In this document: piece after piece, positions 1-5,969 of the stretch
How the letters are laid out: every line of letters starts with the position of its first letter
Numbering within the stretch: the stretch's first letter is position 1
Origin: a virus
DNA length: 64,000 bases
Direction: 5' to 3' (one strand)
Virus record (IMG/VR): IMGVR_UViG_3300044714_000052
Coordinates: 1-64,000 of that record
Made by a program: the position numbers and the translations under genes
The notes under the pieces: generated by a model
What the model was told of the DNA's origin: nothing
What the model saw: the letters and a program-made list of their open reading frames with translations, nothing else
The model's database searches: none

Positions 1-100
1 AATACACGTTTATGCCTAGAGCGTGGGCAATGGCTCCTACCTGCACCGGGGCCTTTCCCTGATGTTGCCGTATCAGAGCTGTCGTATCAAGGGGGGGCAT
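1..100 (-). CDS. ImmA/IrrE-like metallopeptidase, N-terminal fragment (cut by window edge)
   Basis: The frame is open from the ATG at 100 to the window edge. The product begins MPPLDTTALIRQHQ and continues with PVQVGAIAHALGI. This matches the typical N-terminus of ImmA/IrrE family proteins, where a short helix and a P-V-x-x-x-x-I-A-x-x-L-G-I pattern precede the HExxH zinc site. The HExxH motif would lie outside the window, so catalysis cannot be confirmed. It is the last visible gene of a leftward unit that starts with an XRE repressor. In ICE and phage immunity systems, ImmA-type peptidases cleave the partner repressor; that role here is inferred from position. Confidence 0.55.
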   Translation of the reverse strand, partial: MPPLDTTALIRQHQGKAPVQVGAIAHALGINVY

Positions 101-177
101 CGTCCCTCCATTCATCCTTTGCTGGCGCGTCCCCTGGGCCTTGGAACGGACGCGCTTAATCCCCTTAACGCGGACTA

Positions 178-306
178 TCATCCCCAAACGCGCCTTACCA
201 ACCAAGCGATCTCGGCTCCGATCCCGACCAACATAATCCCGGCGATGATAAGGTAGCTGATTGTGAACCACGCTCCTTGCCCACGGAATAGCTTCCACGG
301 CATCAT
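178..306 (-). CDS. Small single-pass membrane protein (42 aa)
   Basis: Starts with ATGATG, overlapping the TGA of the upstream gene (ATGA). The N-terminus is short and charged (MMPWKLFRGQG). A hydrophobic segment from about residue 13 to 35 (SYLIIAGIMLVGIGAEIAWL) is followed by a basic tail (VRRVWG). No family is recognised. The coupling to its neighbour and clean topology support a real gene. Confidence 0.55.
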   Translation of the reverse strand: MMPWKLFRGQGAWFTISYLIIAGIMLVGIGAEIAWLVRRVWG

Positions 307-545
307 TTTGCCCCAGCCTCTCTAGCCACCACTCTTGGGTTGGGAGAGCGCCGCCGAGCATGGAAGCGCTGGTCAAGCCAACGGCCGATCGCGCGGATAT
401 TCGACCCTGTGGATAGATCGGTTTGACCAAAAGAAAGAGGCCAGGTGTGGCACCCGACCTCGATCTTAACCCCACGAAAAACTGTGATGGGTTCGCTGCG
501 GGGTGGACGGTAAATCCGTGCGTAAGATACGCGTCCATCTCCCAT
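303..545 (-). CDS. Hypothetical protein (80 aa)
   Basis: The start is the ATG four bases after the stop of the upstream 56-aa gene, and the TGA overlaps the next ATG. The product is basic, with an Arg-rich C-terminus (RFHARRRSPNPR). A second frame through the same DNA is also open, so the frame choice rests mainly on the tight coupling at both ends. No function can be assigned. Confidence 0.4.
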   Translation of the reverse strand: MGDGRVSYARIYRPPRSEPITVFRGVKIEVGCHTWPLSFGQTDLSTGSNIRAIGRWLDQRFHARRRSPNPRVVAREAGAK

Positions 546-549
546 CTGG

Positions 550-720
550 TCAAGGCGACTCGTCACACCACGTAGGCGGCTCACTTCCGTCGGCGAGAGT
601 AGCGATAAACATGTCGCCACTCTTCCTGATGGAGATCGAAGGCGGGTCTGGAAGCTCTAATACCCTCCGAACTTCGGAGATAATCCTGTCAGGATCGCCG
701 GTTCGTACTTCGGTAAACAT
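550..720 (-). CDS. Hypothetical protein (56 aa)
   Basis: ATG is preceded by a GAAAGG ribosome-binding site at good spacing. The product starts MFTEVRTGDPDRIISEV, has mixed charge and ends TWCDESP. Codon use and residue balance look like a soluble small phage protein. No family is recognised. Confidence 0.45.
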   Translation of the reverse strand: MFTEVRTGDPDRIISEVRRVLELPDPPSISIRKSGDMFIATLADGSEPPTWCDESP

Positions 721-764
721 ACAAACGCCTTTCGCTCGGTTAGTAGCCCGCCGTCTCAGCCTCT

Positions 765-881
765 TTATTTATGCCGCCGATGCCCTTTGCCAATCGCCTG
801 AGTGCCAAGATTCGGGCGCCGGGTTTTTCGTGCGCGTGTGGTCAGCCCCTTAGGGCAGCGTCGATCATCAGGCGCCAGCAT
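765..881 (-). CDS. Possible very small basic protein (38 aa)
   Basis: An ATG frame encodes a strongly basic peptide (MLAPDDRRCPKG, then Arg/Lys-rich to HRRHK). No clear ribosome-binding site and no coupling to neighbours. Without it, 721-931 holds nothing recognisable. Marginal call. Confidence 0.22.
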   Translation of the reverse strand: MLAPDDRRCPKGLTTRARKTRRPNLGTQAIGKGHRRHK

Positions 882-931
882 TCCCGCGCGCCGCGATCAC
901 CTAGATTTCCGGTCTTCACCGTTGTCTGCAA

Positions 932-1165
932 TCACCTCGGTCGCCATTCGATTTCCTCGTAATCCTGGGACGAAATCACATCCTCCGAATGCAGCACGAA
1001 TCGGTGGCCGGCATCGTGGTCCAGCGTATGCTCGCAAAACCACGCGCTCAATTGCTGCATGCAATCTGGCTCGCCGCTGTAGAAGCTCCACCCTCCCAAG
1101 CCATCCTGCGCGACATGAATGCGCTTCCGGCACTCGTGGCAAACCAGGTAATAATCAACGCTCAT
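932..1165 (-). CDS. Cys/His-rich small protein (77 aa), zinc-ribbon-like
   Basis: A GGAGGTCGGGG stretch precedes the ATG. The N-terminal part reads YLVCHECRKRIHV, with a later Cys in PDCMQQL and a WFCEHTLDHDAGH region, giving several candidate zinc ligands. Proteins with this CxxC-plus-CEH layout occur in proteobacterial phages without assigned function. It lies between the XRE gene and the leftward small genes, probably on the same transcript. Confidence 0.6.
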   Translation of the reverse strand: MSVDYYLVCHECRKRIHVAQDGLGGWSFYSGEPDCMQQLSAWFCEHTLDHDAGHRFVLHSEDVISSQDYEEIEWRPR

Positions 1166-1196
1166 GCCGCCCCGACCTCCGCATACCGCGCCAGCG

Positions 1197-1433
1197 TCAC
1201 CGGATCGCTTTCAACGCGGCAATGATGGCTTGATGGTGCTTGATGGTCTCGCCGACGACAGCGATTCTTATCGGCTGCGGCAGCGCGCCATAGCGTGCCA
1301 TCGGCAGCTCGCGCCGCCCGCGCTCCAGGTCCGCGAGATACTGCGGTGTGATTCCTAGCGCTCGCGCGACATCGACCTGGCTCATCCCGGCCGCCAGGCG
1401 CGCGCTTCGGAGAACATCTGTGATCGCTGACAT
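1197..1433 (-). CDS. XRE-family helix-turn-helix repressor (78 aa)
   Basis: Residues 8-40 form a classic Cro/C1-type HTH: RSARLAAGMSQVDVARALG, then ITPQYLADLERGRREL. A short C-terminal helix follows (KHHQAIIAALKAI). There is no peptidase or oligomerisation domain, so it is about the size of a Cro-like or ImmR-core repressor. The leftward promoter ends only a few bases before ATG, suggesting a leaderless message. An ImmA/IrrE-like gene lies downstream on the same strand. It faces a divergent rightward promoter, so it probably represses across the shared 100-bp control region. Confidence 0.8.
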   Translation of the reverse strand: MSAITDVLRSARLAAGMSQVDVARALGITPQYLADLERGRRELPMARYGALPQPIRIAVVGETIKHHQAIIAALKAIR

Positions 1434-1441
1434 GCCTCACA

Positions 1442-1470
1442 TATATAGGCCGGGGAAAATAATTCGTCAA
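1442..1470 (-). promoter_or_regulatory. Leftward sigma70-type promoter of the XRE gene
   Basis: On the minus strand, TTGACG is followed by a 17-bp spacer and TATATA. The expected start site is 1-3 bases before the repressor ATG, leaving no room for a ribosome-binding site. Confidence 0.7.
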
Positions 1471-1486
1471 TCCGCTAAGTTCCCTG

Positions 1487-1515
1487 TTGACAGCCTACGT
1501 CATCCTGCTTACATT
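1487..1515 (+). promoter_or_regulatory. Rightward sigma70-type promoter
   Basis: TTGACA, 17-bp spacer, TACATT. It is divergent from the XRE promoter, with the two -35 boxes about 17 bp apart, so one repressor dimer could cover both. It drives the gene starting at 1541, which has its own ribosome-binding site (AAGGGAG). Confidence 0.7.
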
Positions 1516-1540
1516 CCGATTGTCAGCAAGGGAGATCGAG

Positions 1541-1777
1541 ATGTTTGATATCCGCGAACCGTCCATCGAAGCGCTTAAATCTGCCCCGGTGAAATTCCGC
1601 TACGGGTCCAACAAGCGCACGGTACTCGTTGATGGGTTTACCGCAAGCGCCGTGCTGGCCTGCTACGGAGCGCTGAGCGGCGAGGAGAACAAAGCCAAGT
1701 TCGAGCGCATGGTCGCCGGAACACCGCAGCAATTCAAGCGGATCGTCGATTTCTGCTGGAAGCACGTAAAGGTCTAA
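1541..1777 (+). CDS. Hypothetical protein (78 aa), first gene under the divergent promoter
   Basis: ATG follows AAGGGAG at ideal spacing. The product (MFDIREPSIEALKSAP...) is soluble and basic at the C-terminus (FCWKHVKV). Its position opposite a repressor resembles cro- or antirepressor-type genes, but no DNA-binding motif is evident. Function unknown. Confidence 0.65.
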   Translation: MFDIREPSIEALKSAPVKFRYGSNKRTVLVDGFTASAVLACYGALSGEENKAKFERMVAGTPQQFKRIVDFCWKHVKV

Positions 1778-1805
1778 CCCGCCAGCCCAGCAATAGGAGC
1801 GCACC

Positions 1806-1868
1806 ATGACCGAGACGATCCACGATCAACTCCGCAAGAGTAGGGCGAGGACCGATGAAAACCGGTGA
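1806..1868 (+). CDS. Possible 20-aa peptide
   Basis: TAGGAGC lies five to six bases before ATG. The frame gives MTETIHDQLRKSRARTDENR and overlaps the next start by 14 bases. It may be a leader that couples translation of the next gene. Confidence 0.3.
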   Translation: MTETIHDQLRKSRARTDENR

Positions 1869-2034
1869 TGCCCTCGTCTTCCTGAACGGCATCCTTACCG
1901 TCGATGTAGATGCCGGCGGCACTTTGGCGGCACGCGACGATGACATGGACTTCGACGAGAAATATCGCGTTCTGAAAATCGAGCGATCGGAATTGATCGC
2001 CATCCGCGAGTTCTTGATCCGGGTTCTAGAATGA
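1855..2034 (+). CDS. Hypothetical acidic protein (59 aa)
   Basis: The product begins MKTGDALVFLNGILTVDVDAGG, has an acidic centre (RDDDMDFDEKY) and ends in an amphipathic helix. No family is recognised. One copy of a 38-bp repeat starts just after its stop. Confidence 0.5.
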   Translation: MKTGDALVFLNGILTVDVDAGGTLAARDDDMDFDEKYRVLKIERSELIAIREFLIRVLE

Positions 2035-2037
2035 TCA

Positions 2038-2075
2038 CCGAGCAGGTCAGAGGAAGCGGGAGGGCTTTCACGCCG
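2038..2075 (+). repeat. 38-bp direct repeat, copy A
   Basis: Matches 2613-2650 at 36 of 38 positions. The shared part begins CCGAGCAGGTCAGAGGAA and ends TTTCACGCCG. Copy A follows a gene end; copy B encodes the C-terminal tail of the 89-aa protein. In frame both encode EQVRG(S/T)GR(A/V)FTP. Confidence 0.85.
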
Positions 2076-2131
2076 CGCCGCGGTTTTGGGCGGAGTTGAC
2101 TGCGCATTTGGGGGTGAGGACCGCTGAGCAG

Positions 2132-2159
2132 ACGGAAGCGCTGTCCGCAGCGCTTCCGT
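2132..2159. other. Perfect 12-bp-stem hairpin
   Basis: ACGGAAGCGCTG, loop TCCG, then CAGCGCTTCCGT. There is no T-tract on either side, so it is not a standard terminator. It may be an attenuator or RNA-processing site inside the short rightward unit. The same DNA is open in one + frame, so it could also be coding. Confidence 0.6.
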
Positions 2160-2172
2160 GTACCCAGAGGAG

Positions 2173-2250
2173 ATGACGATGACAGGGACCTGCGAAGAGC
2201 ACACCGGGCCAGCACGCGCAGCGCTGCCCTACAGCGGGCGATCAAAATGA
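2173..2250 (+). CDS. Possible 25-aa peptide
   Basis: AGAGGAG precedes ATG, and the TGA overlaps the next ATG. Product begins MTMTGTCEEHTGPARAAL. Too short for family assignment; it may be the remains of a longer gene. Confidence 0.28.
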   Translation: MTMTGTCEEHTGPARAALPYSGRSK

Positions 2251-2411
2251 AGGGAACTACGATGACCGCCACAAAACTGCCGTCACCGAAGTTCGTGCGC
2301 GACGGCGAGCGCTACGCGCGACTTCTCGACCCGGCAAATTGCCGCACGCTGGCTCGCCAAGGAACTCGCGGCCGCGATCGAGCGCGGCCGCATGCGGGGA
2401 GGGCGAGATGA
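2247..2411 (+). pseudogene. Frame-disrupted small gene
   Basis: From ATG the frame reads plausibly up to about residue 25 (KFVRDGERYAR). The coding character then passes to the next frame, which reads DFSTRQIAARWLAKELAAA and IERGRMRGGRDD to a stop at the same junction. The switch lies at TACGCGCGACTTC. Two extra bases in the CG run would restore one frame of about 50 residues. The ATGA overlap with the next gene remains. A biological frameshift or a sequencing slip are both possible. Confidence 0.4.
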
Positions 2412-2677
2412 TTGAGCCCGGCGACATTCTCACCCACACTGATGGATTCGGCGTTGTTAGGCGCTGGCGTGTATCTGGCGTCTATCTCGGCGGCGAGAAA
2501 CAGGAGAGCGTTGTCCAGATCATGAGCGTCTCGCACTCAGGGCCGACAGCAGACGGCCTCTCTGTCCCAATGTACGTCCCAGAAATACTTTTACGCGACC
2601 TGAAGAACCAAGCCGAGCAGGTCAGAGGAACCGGGAGGGTTTTCACGCCGTATTCAGTTCGTCAAGAACCGAGTTGA
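2408..2677 (+). CDS. Hypothetical protein (89 aa)
   Basis: ATG overlaps the previous stop and is preceded by GGAGGGCGAG. A beta-rich N-terminus (MIEPGDILTHTDGFGVVRRW) resembles the small SH3-like or KOW-like barrels of phage proteins. The C-terminal 16 residues are encoded by repeat copy B. The stop overlaps the convergent leftward gene by 16 bp. Function unknown. Confidence 0.55.
   Translation: MIEPGDILTHTDGFGVVRRWRVSGVYLGGEKQESVVQIMSVSHSGPTADGLSVPMYVPEILLRDLKNQAEQVRGTGRVFTPYSVRQEPS
2613..2650 (+). repeat. 38-bp direct repeat, copy B
   Basis: Second copy of the element at 2038-2075, with two mismatches. It lies inside the 3' end of the 89-aa gene. Confidence 0.85.
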
Positions 2678-2874
2678 AGTCGAGAGCAGACTGAGCGTGC
2701 GTGGGCAAGCAACTCGTCAGCCTCGGCGCGGCGCACCCGCTCCATCGCGCGGTAGATGGCGACAGCGGCTTCGCCCATCTTCATGCTCCCCATGTTATCC
2801 AGCACGTCGCCCAGCGCCCTCGCGCCCGCTATCATCGCGTCCGCGCTGACGGGGATGTCCTCTTCGGCCATCAT
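2662..2874 (-). CDS. Hypothetical helical protein (70 aa)
   Basis: The start ATGATGGCC overlaps the preceding stop by four bases. The product (MMAEEDIPVSADAMIAGARA...) is alpha-helical and ends AHARSVCSRLQLGS. It is the last gene of a three-gene leftward unit. Confidence 0.5.
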   Translation of the reverse strand: MMAEEDIPVSADAMIAGARALGDVLDNMGSMKMGEAAVAIYRAMERVRRAEADELLAHARSVCSRLQLGS

Positions 2875-3059
2875 CGGCTCCACATGCCAAGCGCACTCAG
2901 TAGGCTTGGCGGCGTAGCAATCTGCCCACAGCACGGGCAAACATATCCAAGCCAAGACGGGACAGCGGTGGCCTGCCGCATCATCTCATACTCGCCTTCA
3001 GCTTTTAGCATGTGCTCGGCATTCCGCCGCTGAAGCTCGGCTATCCACTTCATCAGCAT
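2871..3059 (-). CDS. Hypothetical protein with CPCC motif (62 aa)
   Basis: TGATG overlap with the upstream gene fixes the start (MLMKWIAELQRRNAEHM). A helical N-terminus precedes GYVCPCCGQIATPPS, half of a zinc ribbon with no second pair. No function assigned. Confidence 0.5.
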   Translation of the reverse strand: MLMKWIAELQRRNAEHMLKAEGEYEMMRQATAVPSWLGYVCPCCGQIATPPSLLSALGMWSR

Positions 3060-3382
3060 CACCGGCTCCCCGGCGCCGGCGTGCTCATCGGGTGCCCCAC
3101 GTTGACATTCGGGAGGCAAAACATCTTGGCCGATGTCACGACGATTTCGCCTTTCGGGTCGGTCCCCACCGCCAAATCGCTCTTCTCTGCCCAAGCATCC
3201 CAATTCGCGGCTCGCCTGTGATCATCAGCACCACCCTGCTTCGTGAGCGCTGCCACCTGTTGCGTCAGCGCCGCGTTACAGGTTCCATCTCTAATCGATC
3301 CAGCAACTAACTCAGCAGACTGAGCCGCAGCACAGCCAGCCCAAAGCACGAGCCCTGCGGCGAAGAGGGTGACGCGGTTCAT
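3059..3382 (-). CDS. Exported small protein with Sec signal peptide (107 aa)
   Basis: GGAG precedes ATG at good spacing. Residues 1-20 (MNRVTLFAAGLVLWAGCAAA) form a signal peptide. WAGC is a poor lipobox, so cleavage at AAA-Q is more likely than lipidation. The mature part has two Cys (GTCNAAL, MFCLPN), compatible with a periplasmic disulfide. In an early-type region this could be a host-envelope or exclusion factor, but no family is recognised. Confidence 0.6.
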   Translation of the reverse strand: MNRVTLFAAGLVLWAGCAAAQSAELVAGSIRDGTCNAALTQQVAALTKQGGADDHRRAANWDAWAEKSDLAVGTDPKGEIVVTSAKMFCLPNVNVGHPMSTPAPGSR

Positions 3383-3397
3383 TTTGTCTCCAGAGAG

Positions 3398-3460
3398 TTA
3401 AGTGGTTCTCACGTGCTCGATGGCCCGGTCAAAGTCTACCGGAAGCGTATCGTCTGGCAC
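3398..3460 (-). CDS. Possible 20-aa peptide before the exported-protein gene
   Basis: GTG start behind AGAGGAG at long spacing; encodes MPDDTLPVDFDRAIEHVRTT. The rest of 3383-3604 holds inverted repeats but no convincing gene. Confidence 0.25.
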   Translation of the reverse strand: MPDDTLPVDFDRAIEHVRTT

Positions 3461-3528
3461 GGTTCATGCTCCTCTTCTTTGGTCACGCGTTGATTTGCCA
3501 GCAACCGCAGGGGCTGCGGCAAATGGCA

Positions 3529-3548
3529 ATTTGGCATACTCGCCAAAT
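3529..3548. promoter_or_regulatory. Perfect 7-bp inverted repeat, operator-like
   Basis: ATTTGGC, six bases, GCCAAAT. A second TTTGCC...GGCAAA pair flanks CCGCAGGGGCTGCGG just to the left. It lies upstream of the leftward three-gene unit, so it is a plausible regulator site. The cognate protein is unknown. Confidence 0.4.
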
Positions 3549-3604
3549 GTCCCTACTTATAAAACTGGGAACGGCGGCCAAAATCCCCGCGAAGGATCGC
3601 CTGC

Positions 3605-3847
3605 TTATGGGCGATGCGTCTCCGATGCCCGAAGGGGCGCGTAACGCGCCCCTTCTCGCTGTTTCAGCCCACAACATGAAGGATCAGAGCGGCCTGCCGG
3701 AGCGCGTGACAGACGTTCCCGGCGCAGCTTTGCAACGAATCTAGCGCGGTCTTTTCGCTTCTCCGCCAACTCTCGCACCAGATTCGCGATCTGATTGTCC
3801 AGCGATGCGATACGCACTTCGGTCGGCGGCATCTCGTAGTCACTCAC
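3605..3847 (-). CDS. Small coiled-coil protein (80 aa), end of the early leftward unit
   Basis: GTG start overlaps the upstream TGA (GTGA). Residues 5-45 (PPTEVRIASLDNQIANLVRE, then LAEKRKDRARFVAKLRRE) form a charged coiled coil. The low-complexity tail runs through a strong hairpin, so the useful domain is probably the first 55 residues. No function recognised. Confidence 0.5.
   Translation of the reverse strand: MSDYEMPPTEVRIASLDNQIANLVRELAEKRKDRARFVAKLRRERLSRAPAGRSDPSCCGLKQREGARYAPLRASETHRP
3631..3655. terminator. Strong 11-bp-stem hairpin at the end of the early leftward unit
   Basis: GAAGGGGCGCG, loop TAA, CGCGCCCCTTC. A T-rich run is weak on both strands (CTCGCTGTTT on +). Its position at the end of the long leftward operon fits a terminator or mRNA 3'-end stabiliser. 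Confidence 0.5.
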
Positions 3848-4356
3848 GCGGCATCCTCCGTCCTCGCGCGCCACGGCTGGCCGGCGATCGTGTCGGGGAT
3901 TTCGTCAACCACGTACAGCGGGCTTACTGGTTCTGGGCGGCGCGGAGGCGCCGGCTCATCTAGCCCATGCTCGCGGTGAAGCTCAGCAAGCTCTTCCACG
4001 GTCATGCGCGATTCCCATTTCGGTAGCCGCGATTCGGAAATGCGAAATGTCTCGACAGTCCGCAACCGCCGCTGTACGCCGGCGCGGCGCGCCTGTAGCT
4101 CTTCAGCGCACAATGCCCGTAGCTCGCCAGGCTTCGGGAACCACCGATTCGGCGGAACCGCGTTAATGTAGCGATCGACCGCATCGGCCAGCAAATCGAG
4201 CGGGATGTCGGCAAGCGCGTCGAGCCAAATGCCAGCGGTTATGTCGTCGCCTTCGCCATCAGCGCAGAACCACGATTGCGGATAGCCGAACACGCGCCCG
4301 GCCTTGTCGAGGCAGGCGGCGCACTCCTTGCGGGCCGCGGGGATCAGCGCTTCCAT
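3844..4356 (-). CDS. Putative replication accessory protein (170 aa)
   Basis: The chosen ATG (MEALIPAARKEC) lies inside the end of a 33-aa gene; longer starts would overlap the upstream gene. After a helical segment comes a DAVDRYINAVPPNRWFPKPG block followed by ELRAL. A W-F-P-x-P-G-E-L-R pattern is common in phage proteins encoded beside helicase loaders and DnaT-like proteins. The C-terminus is proline-rich and acidic. It may load or regulate the host helicase; this is inferred from context only. Confidence 0.5.
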   Translation of the reverse strand: MEALIPAARKECAACLDKAGRVFGYPQSWFCADGEGDDITAGIWLDALADIPLDLLADAVDRYINAVPPNRWFPKPGELRALCAEELQARRAGVQRRLRTVETFRISESRLPKWESRMTVEELAELHREHGLDEPAPPRRPEPVSPLYVVDEIPDTIAGQPWRARTEDAA

Positions 4357-4445
4357 CTCACTTGTCCGCAAAGTACCCAATGGAGCGCTACCATCGTCCA
4401 AATCCCGGCCGCCCATCCCCACACGAAACATTCCAGTGCGATCAT
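4344..4445 (-). CDS. Trp-rich membrane micropeptide (33 aa)
   Basis: The previous stop TAA overlaps this ATG (TAATG) behind GGGAGGGG, a strong ribosome-binding site. The peptide starts MIALECFVWGWAAGIWTMVA, continues with LHWVLCGQVRWKR, and forms one membrane span with a basic end. Its stop overlaps the next gene. Coupling on both sides supports it despite its size. Confidence 0.5.
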   Translation of the reverse strand: MIALECFVWGWAAGIWTMVALHWVLCGQVRWKR

Positions 4446-4771
4446 TATCCCCTCCCGAGTGCGGCGCGGGCGAGCGCCCCGCGGGCTGCGGCGATGCGTT
4501 GGTCGCGGACTTCAGGAATTGGCCGATCTGCTTCATCTCCCCACCTTTCCCCGTTTAGCCAGGTAGCCGGATACGCGATAAATCGCGGGTCAATGTCCTT
4601 GGTTTCAATGCCGTATTCGTAATATTTCTGGTGGATCAGCTCCTTCGGAGCCTTTCGGACGGCCCGCCGATACGCCATCCGCGCATGCCCTTTGTCTTTT
4701 TTGCGGGTCGATAGTTCCCAGAAGAGATCGAAATCGCTGTCGAGCGGTGAATAGCTACGAAGCGCGCTCAC
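4445..4771 (-). CDS. DnaT/helicase-loader-like replication protein (108 aa)
   Basis: GTG start overlaps an upstream TGA. Residues 12-45 (DFDLFWELSTRKKDKGHARM) match the FW-x-x-Y-P-x-K-x-x-K-x-x-A pattern seen at the C-terminus of phage replication proteins. Residues near 60-80 (DPRFIAYPATWLNGERW) match the companion hPATWLNxxRWxD motif. In larger homologues this domain follows a DNA-binding N-terminus; here it stands alone. It probably contacts the host primosome. Confidence 0.65.
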   Translation of the reverse strand: MSALRSYSPLDSDFDLFWELSTRKKDKGHARMAYRRAVRKAPKELIHQKYYEYGIETKDIDPRFIAYPATWLNGERWGDEADRPIPEVRDQRIAAARGALARAALGRG

Positions 4772-4879
4772 AGCTCACCCCCTTTCCGCCTTCCATGATA
4801 TGGCCACCCGGCCACCGGAAGAGAGCTTGTCCTTTGCTCTAGCCCCTCTCGGGACCGCGTACTCAGGTTCAGGACCGCG

Positions 4880-4978
4880 TTACCGATCCTCCCACCTTGT
4901 GGGCCGCCTCGGGCTCTTTTTTGAGCGAGCCCACGATGCAGGTTCGGACTCTGGCTGCACCGCCCAATCACTCTCCAT
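4880..4978 (-). CDS. Possible 32-aa protein
   Basis: ATG lies within the end of the 74-aa gene. Product starts MESDWAVQPESEPASWARSK. The interval 4772-4879 beyond it has no convincing gene, only a frame ending GGEL at 4768 that couples to the next GTG. Confidence 0.3.
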   Translation of the reverse strand: MESDWAVQPESEPASWARSKKSPRRPTRWEDR

Positions 4979-5192
4979 CCCTGGCATGGCATGGCCGCTG
5001 GGCGCAGGGGGCGCGGAGCCAGCGATTTGTCGTTGCTGACTTGATTTGCGGAATCAGCGCCGCGGGGGGCGGCACATCCTTGCCAAACGGCTCCGGGGCG
5101 GTTATATGAGCCTCGGAATTCGATTGGGAATGCCGCCGCAAACCAATCGTCATAAGGCCGGGTCGGATTGGCGTCCGCTCGGCCTTTTCCAC
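4968..5192 (-). CDS. Hypothetical protein (74 aa)
   Basis: Starts MEKAERTPIRPGLMTIGLRR and ends HARDGE. An alternative frame beginning at 5202 (MPISGKGRADANPTRPYDDW) is open over the same DNA and runs on to 4768, so the frame is not certain. No family recognised. Confidence 0.4.
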   Translation of the reverse strand: MEKAERTPIRPGLMTIGLRRHSQSNSEAHITAPEPFGKDVPPPAALIPQIKSATTNRWLRAPCAQRPCHARDGE

Positions 5193-5237
5193 TTATTGGC
5201 ACTGGGTTCCTCCGTCAAGTGAATTTCACCGCCCAGG

Positions 5238-5969
5238 TCAGAGTCTGCAAACTCGACAAGCAAGATTGTTGCGAAAAAGATCGCCCTGTAGCTTCGCGCC
5301 CTGCGGTATCTCGCCGGCCTCGAACCTCAGCCTCAGTTCGGCCAAAGACGCCGGCCATGTGTCTCGCCCTGGCGAGCGGAATGTGTGGCCGGTTAACGAT
5401 TCATCTGCTTCTGCGTCAGCATAAATCTCTGGATATTCGCGCCACAGAACCCACCATTCCCCTATGCGCTGCGCCCAGCACCGCGCGCAGTCGGTGCGCT
5501 CCGGTATTTGAATGCCTCGTTGCTCTAGGAAGGCGAACACGTCTGATTCGCACATGGCGGCTTCCCGAAGCGGGAAGCGCATCGTGATCCCCGGCACAGC
5601 CGAATAGTCGCCGCCTTCTCGCTCAGGTTCGTCAGCCCGCAGCCCCACGTATACCATGGCTGGGGCATGCGGAAGCAACCAAGCGGCAAATGTCTCGATC
5701 TTCAGTTCCCGCGTACACCACCGCTGCCGCCAATTCGGCAGTGCCTTATAATGCTCAATCAGCCCCTTCAGGCCGCCAGGGCGCATGACCGGAATGATGT
5801 CGGAACCGAGGATGTCCCGCATGCGGCGCAGATGAGCCCACCACGGCGGCAGCTCATCCCCTGTCGGTGTGCAGACGTACACGTAATCCGCCGGCTCATT
5901 CTCCTTGAGCCAAAGTGCGACGGTCGTGCTGTCCTTTCCGCCAGATATGGGGACAACCAGCATCCTCAT
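5238..5969 (-). CDS. PAPS-reductase-like PP-loop protein (243 aa)
   Basis: Residues 9-15 are SGGKDST, the PP-loop of the adenine-nucleotide alpha-hydrolase superfamily. WCTRELKIE near residue 85 is the usual Cys-Thr-x-x-x-K segment of PAPS reductase and DndC-like proteins. Cys clusters near the C-terminus (DCARCWAQ, ACRVCRL) could hold an iron-sulfur or zinc site. Phages often encode such proteins without sulfate-assimilation partners; roles in nucleic-acid modification have been suggested for relatives. ATGA overlap with the upstream HTH gene. Substrate unknown. Confidence 0.8.
   Translation of the reverse strand: MRMLVVPISGGKDSTTVALWLKENEPADYVYVCTPTGDELPPWWAHLRRMRDILGSDIIPVMRPGGLKGLIEHYKALPNWRQRWCTRELKIETFAAWLLPHAPAMVYVGLRADEPEREGGDYSAVPGITMRFPLREAAMCESDVFAFLEQRGIQIPERTDCARCWAQRIGEWWVLWREYPEIYADAEADESLTGHTFRSPGRDTWPASLAELRLRFEAGEIPQGAKLQGDLFRNNLACRVCRL

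Noticed and set aside
3402-3744. + strand frames between the leftward units
   Set aside because: No ribosome-binding sites, poor residue composition and overlap with inverted repeats and a hairpin.
4768-5202. 144-aa minus frame over two smaller frames
   Set aside because: Its middle is low in coding character and lacks a known family. Only its last codons couple to the next gene. The 74-aa frame was preferred, with low confidence.
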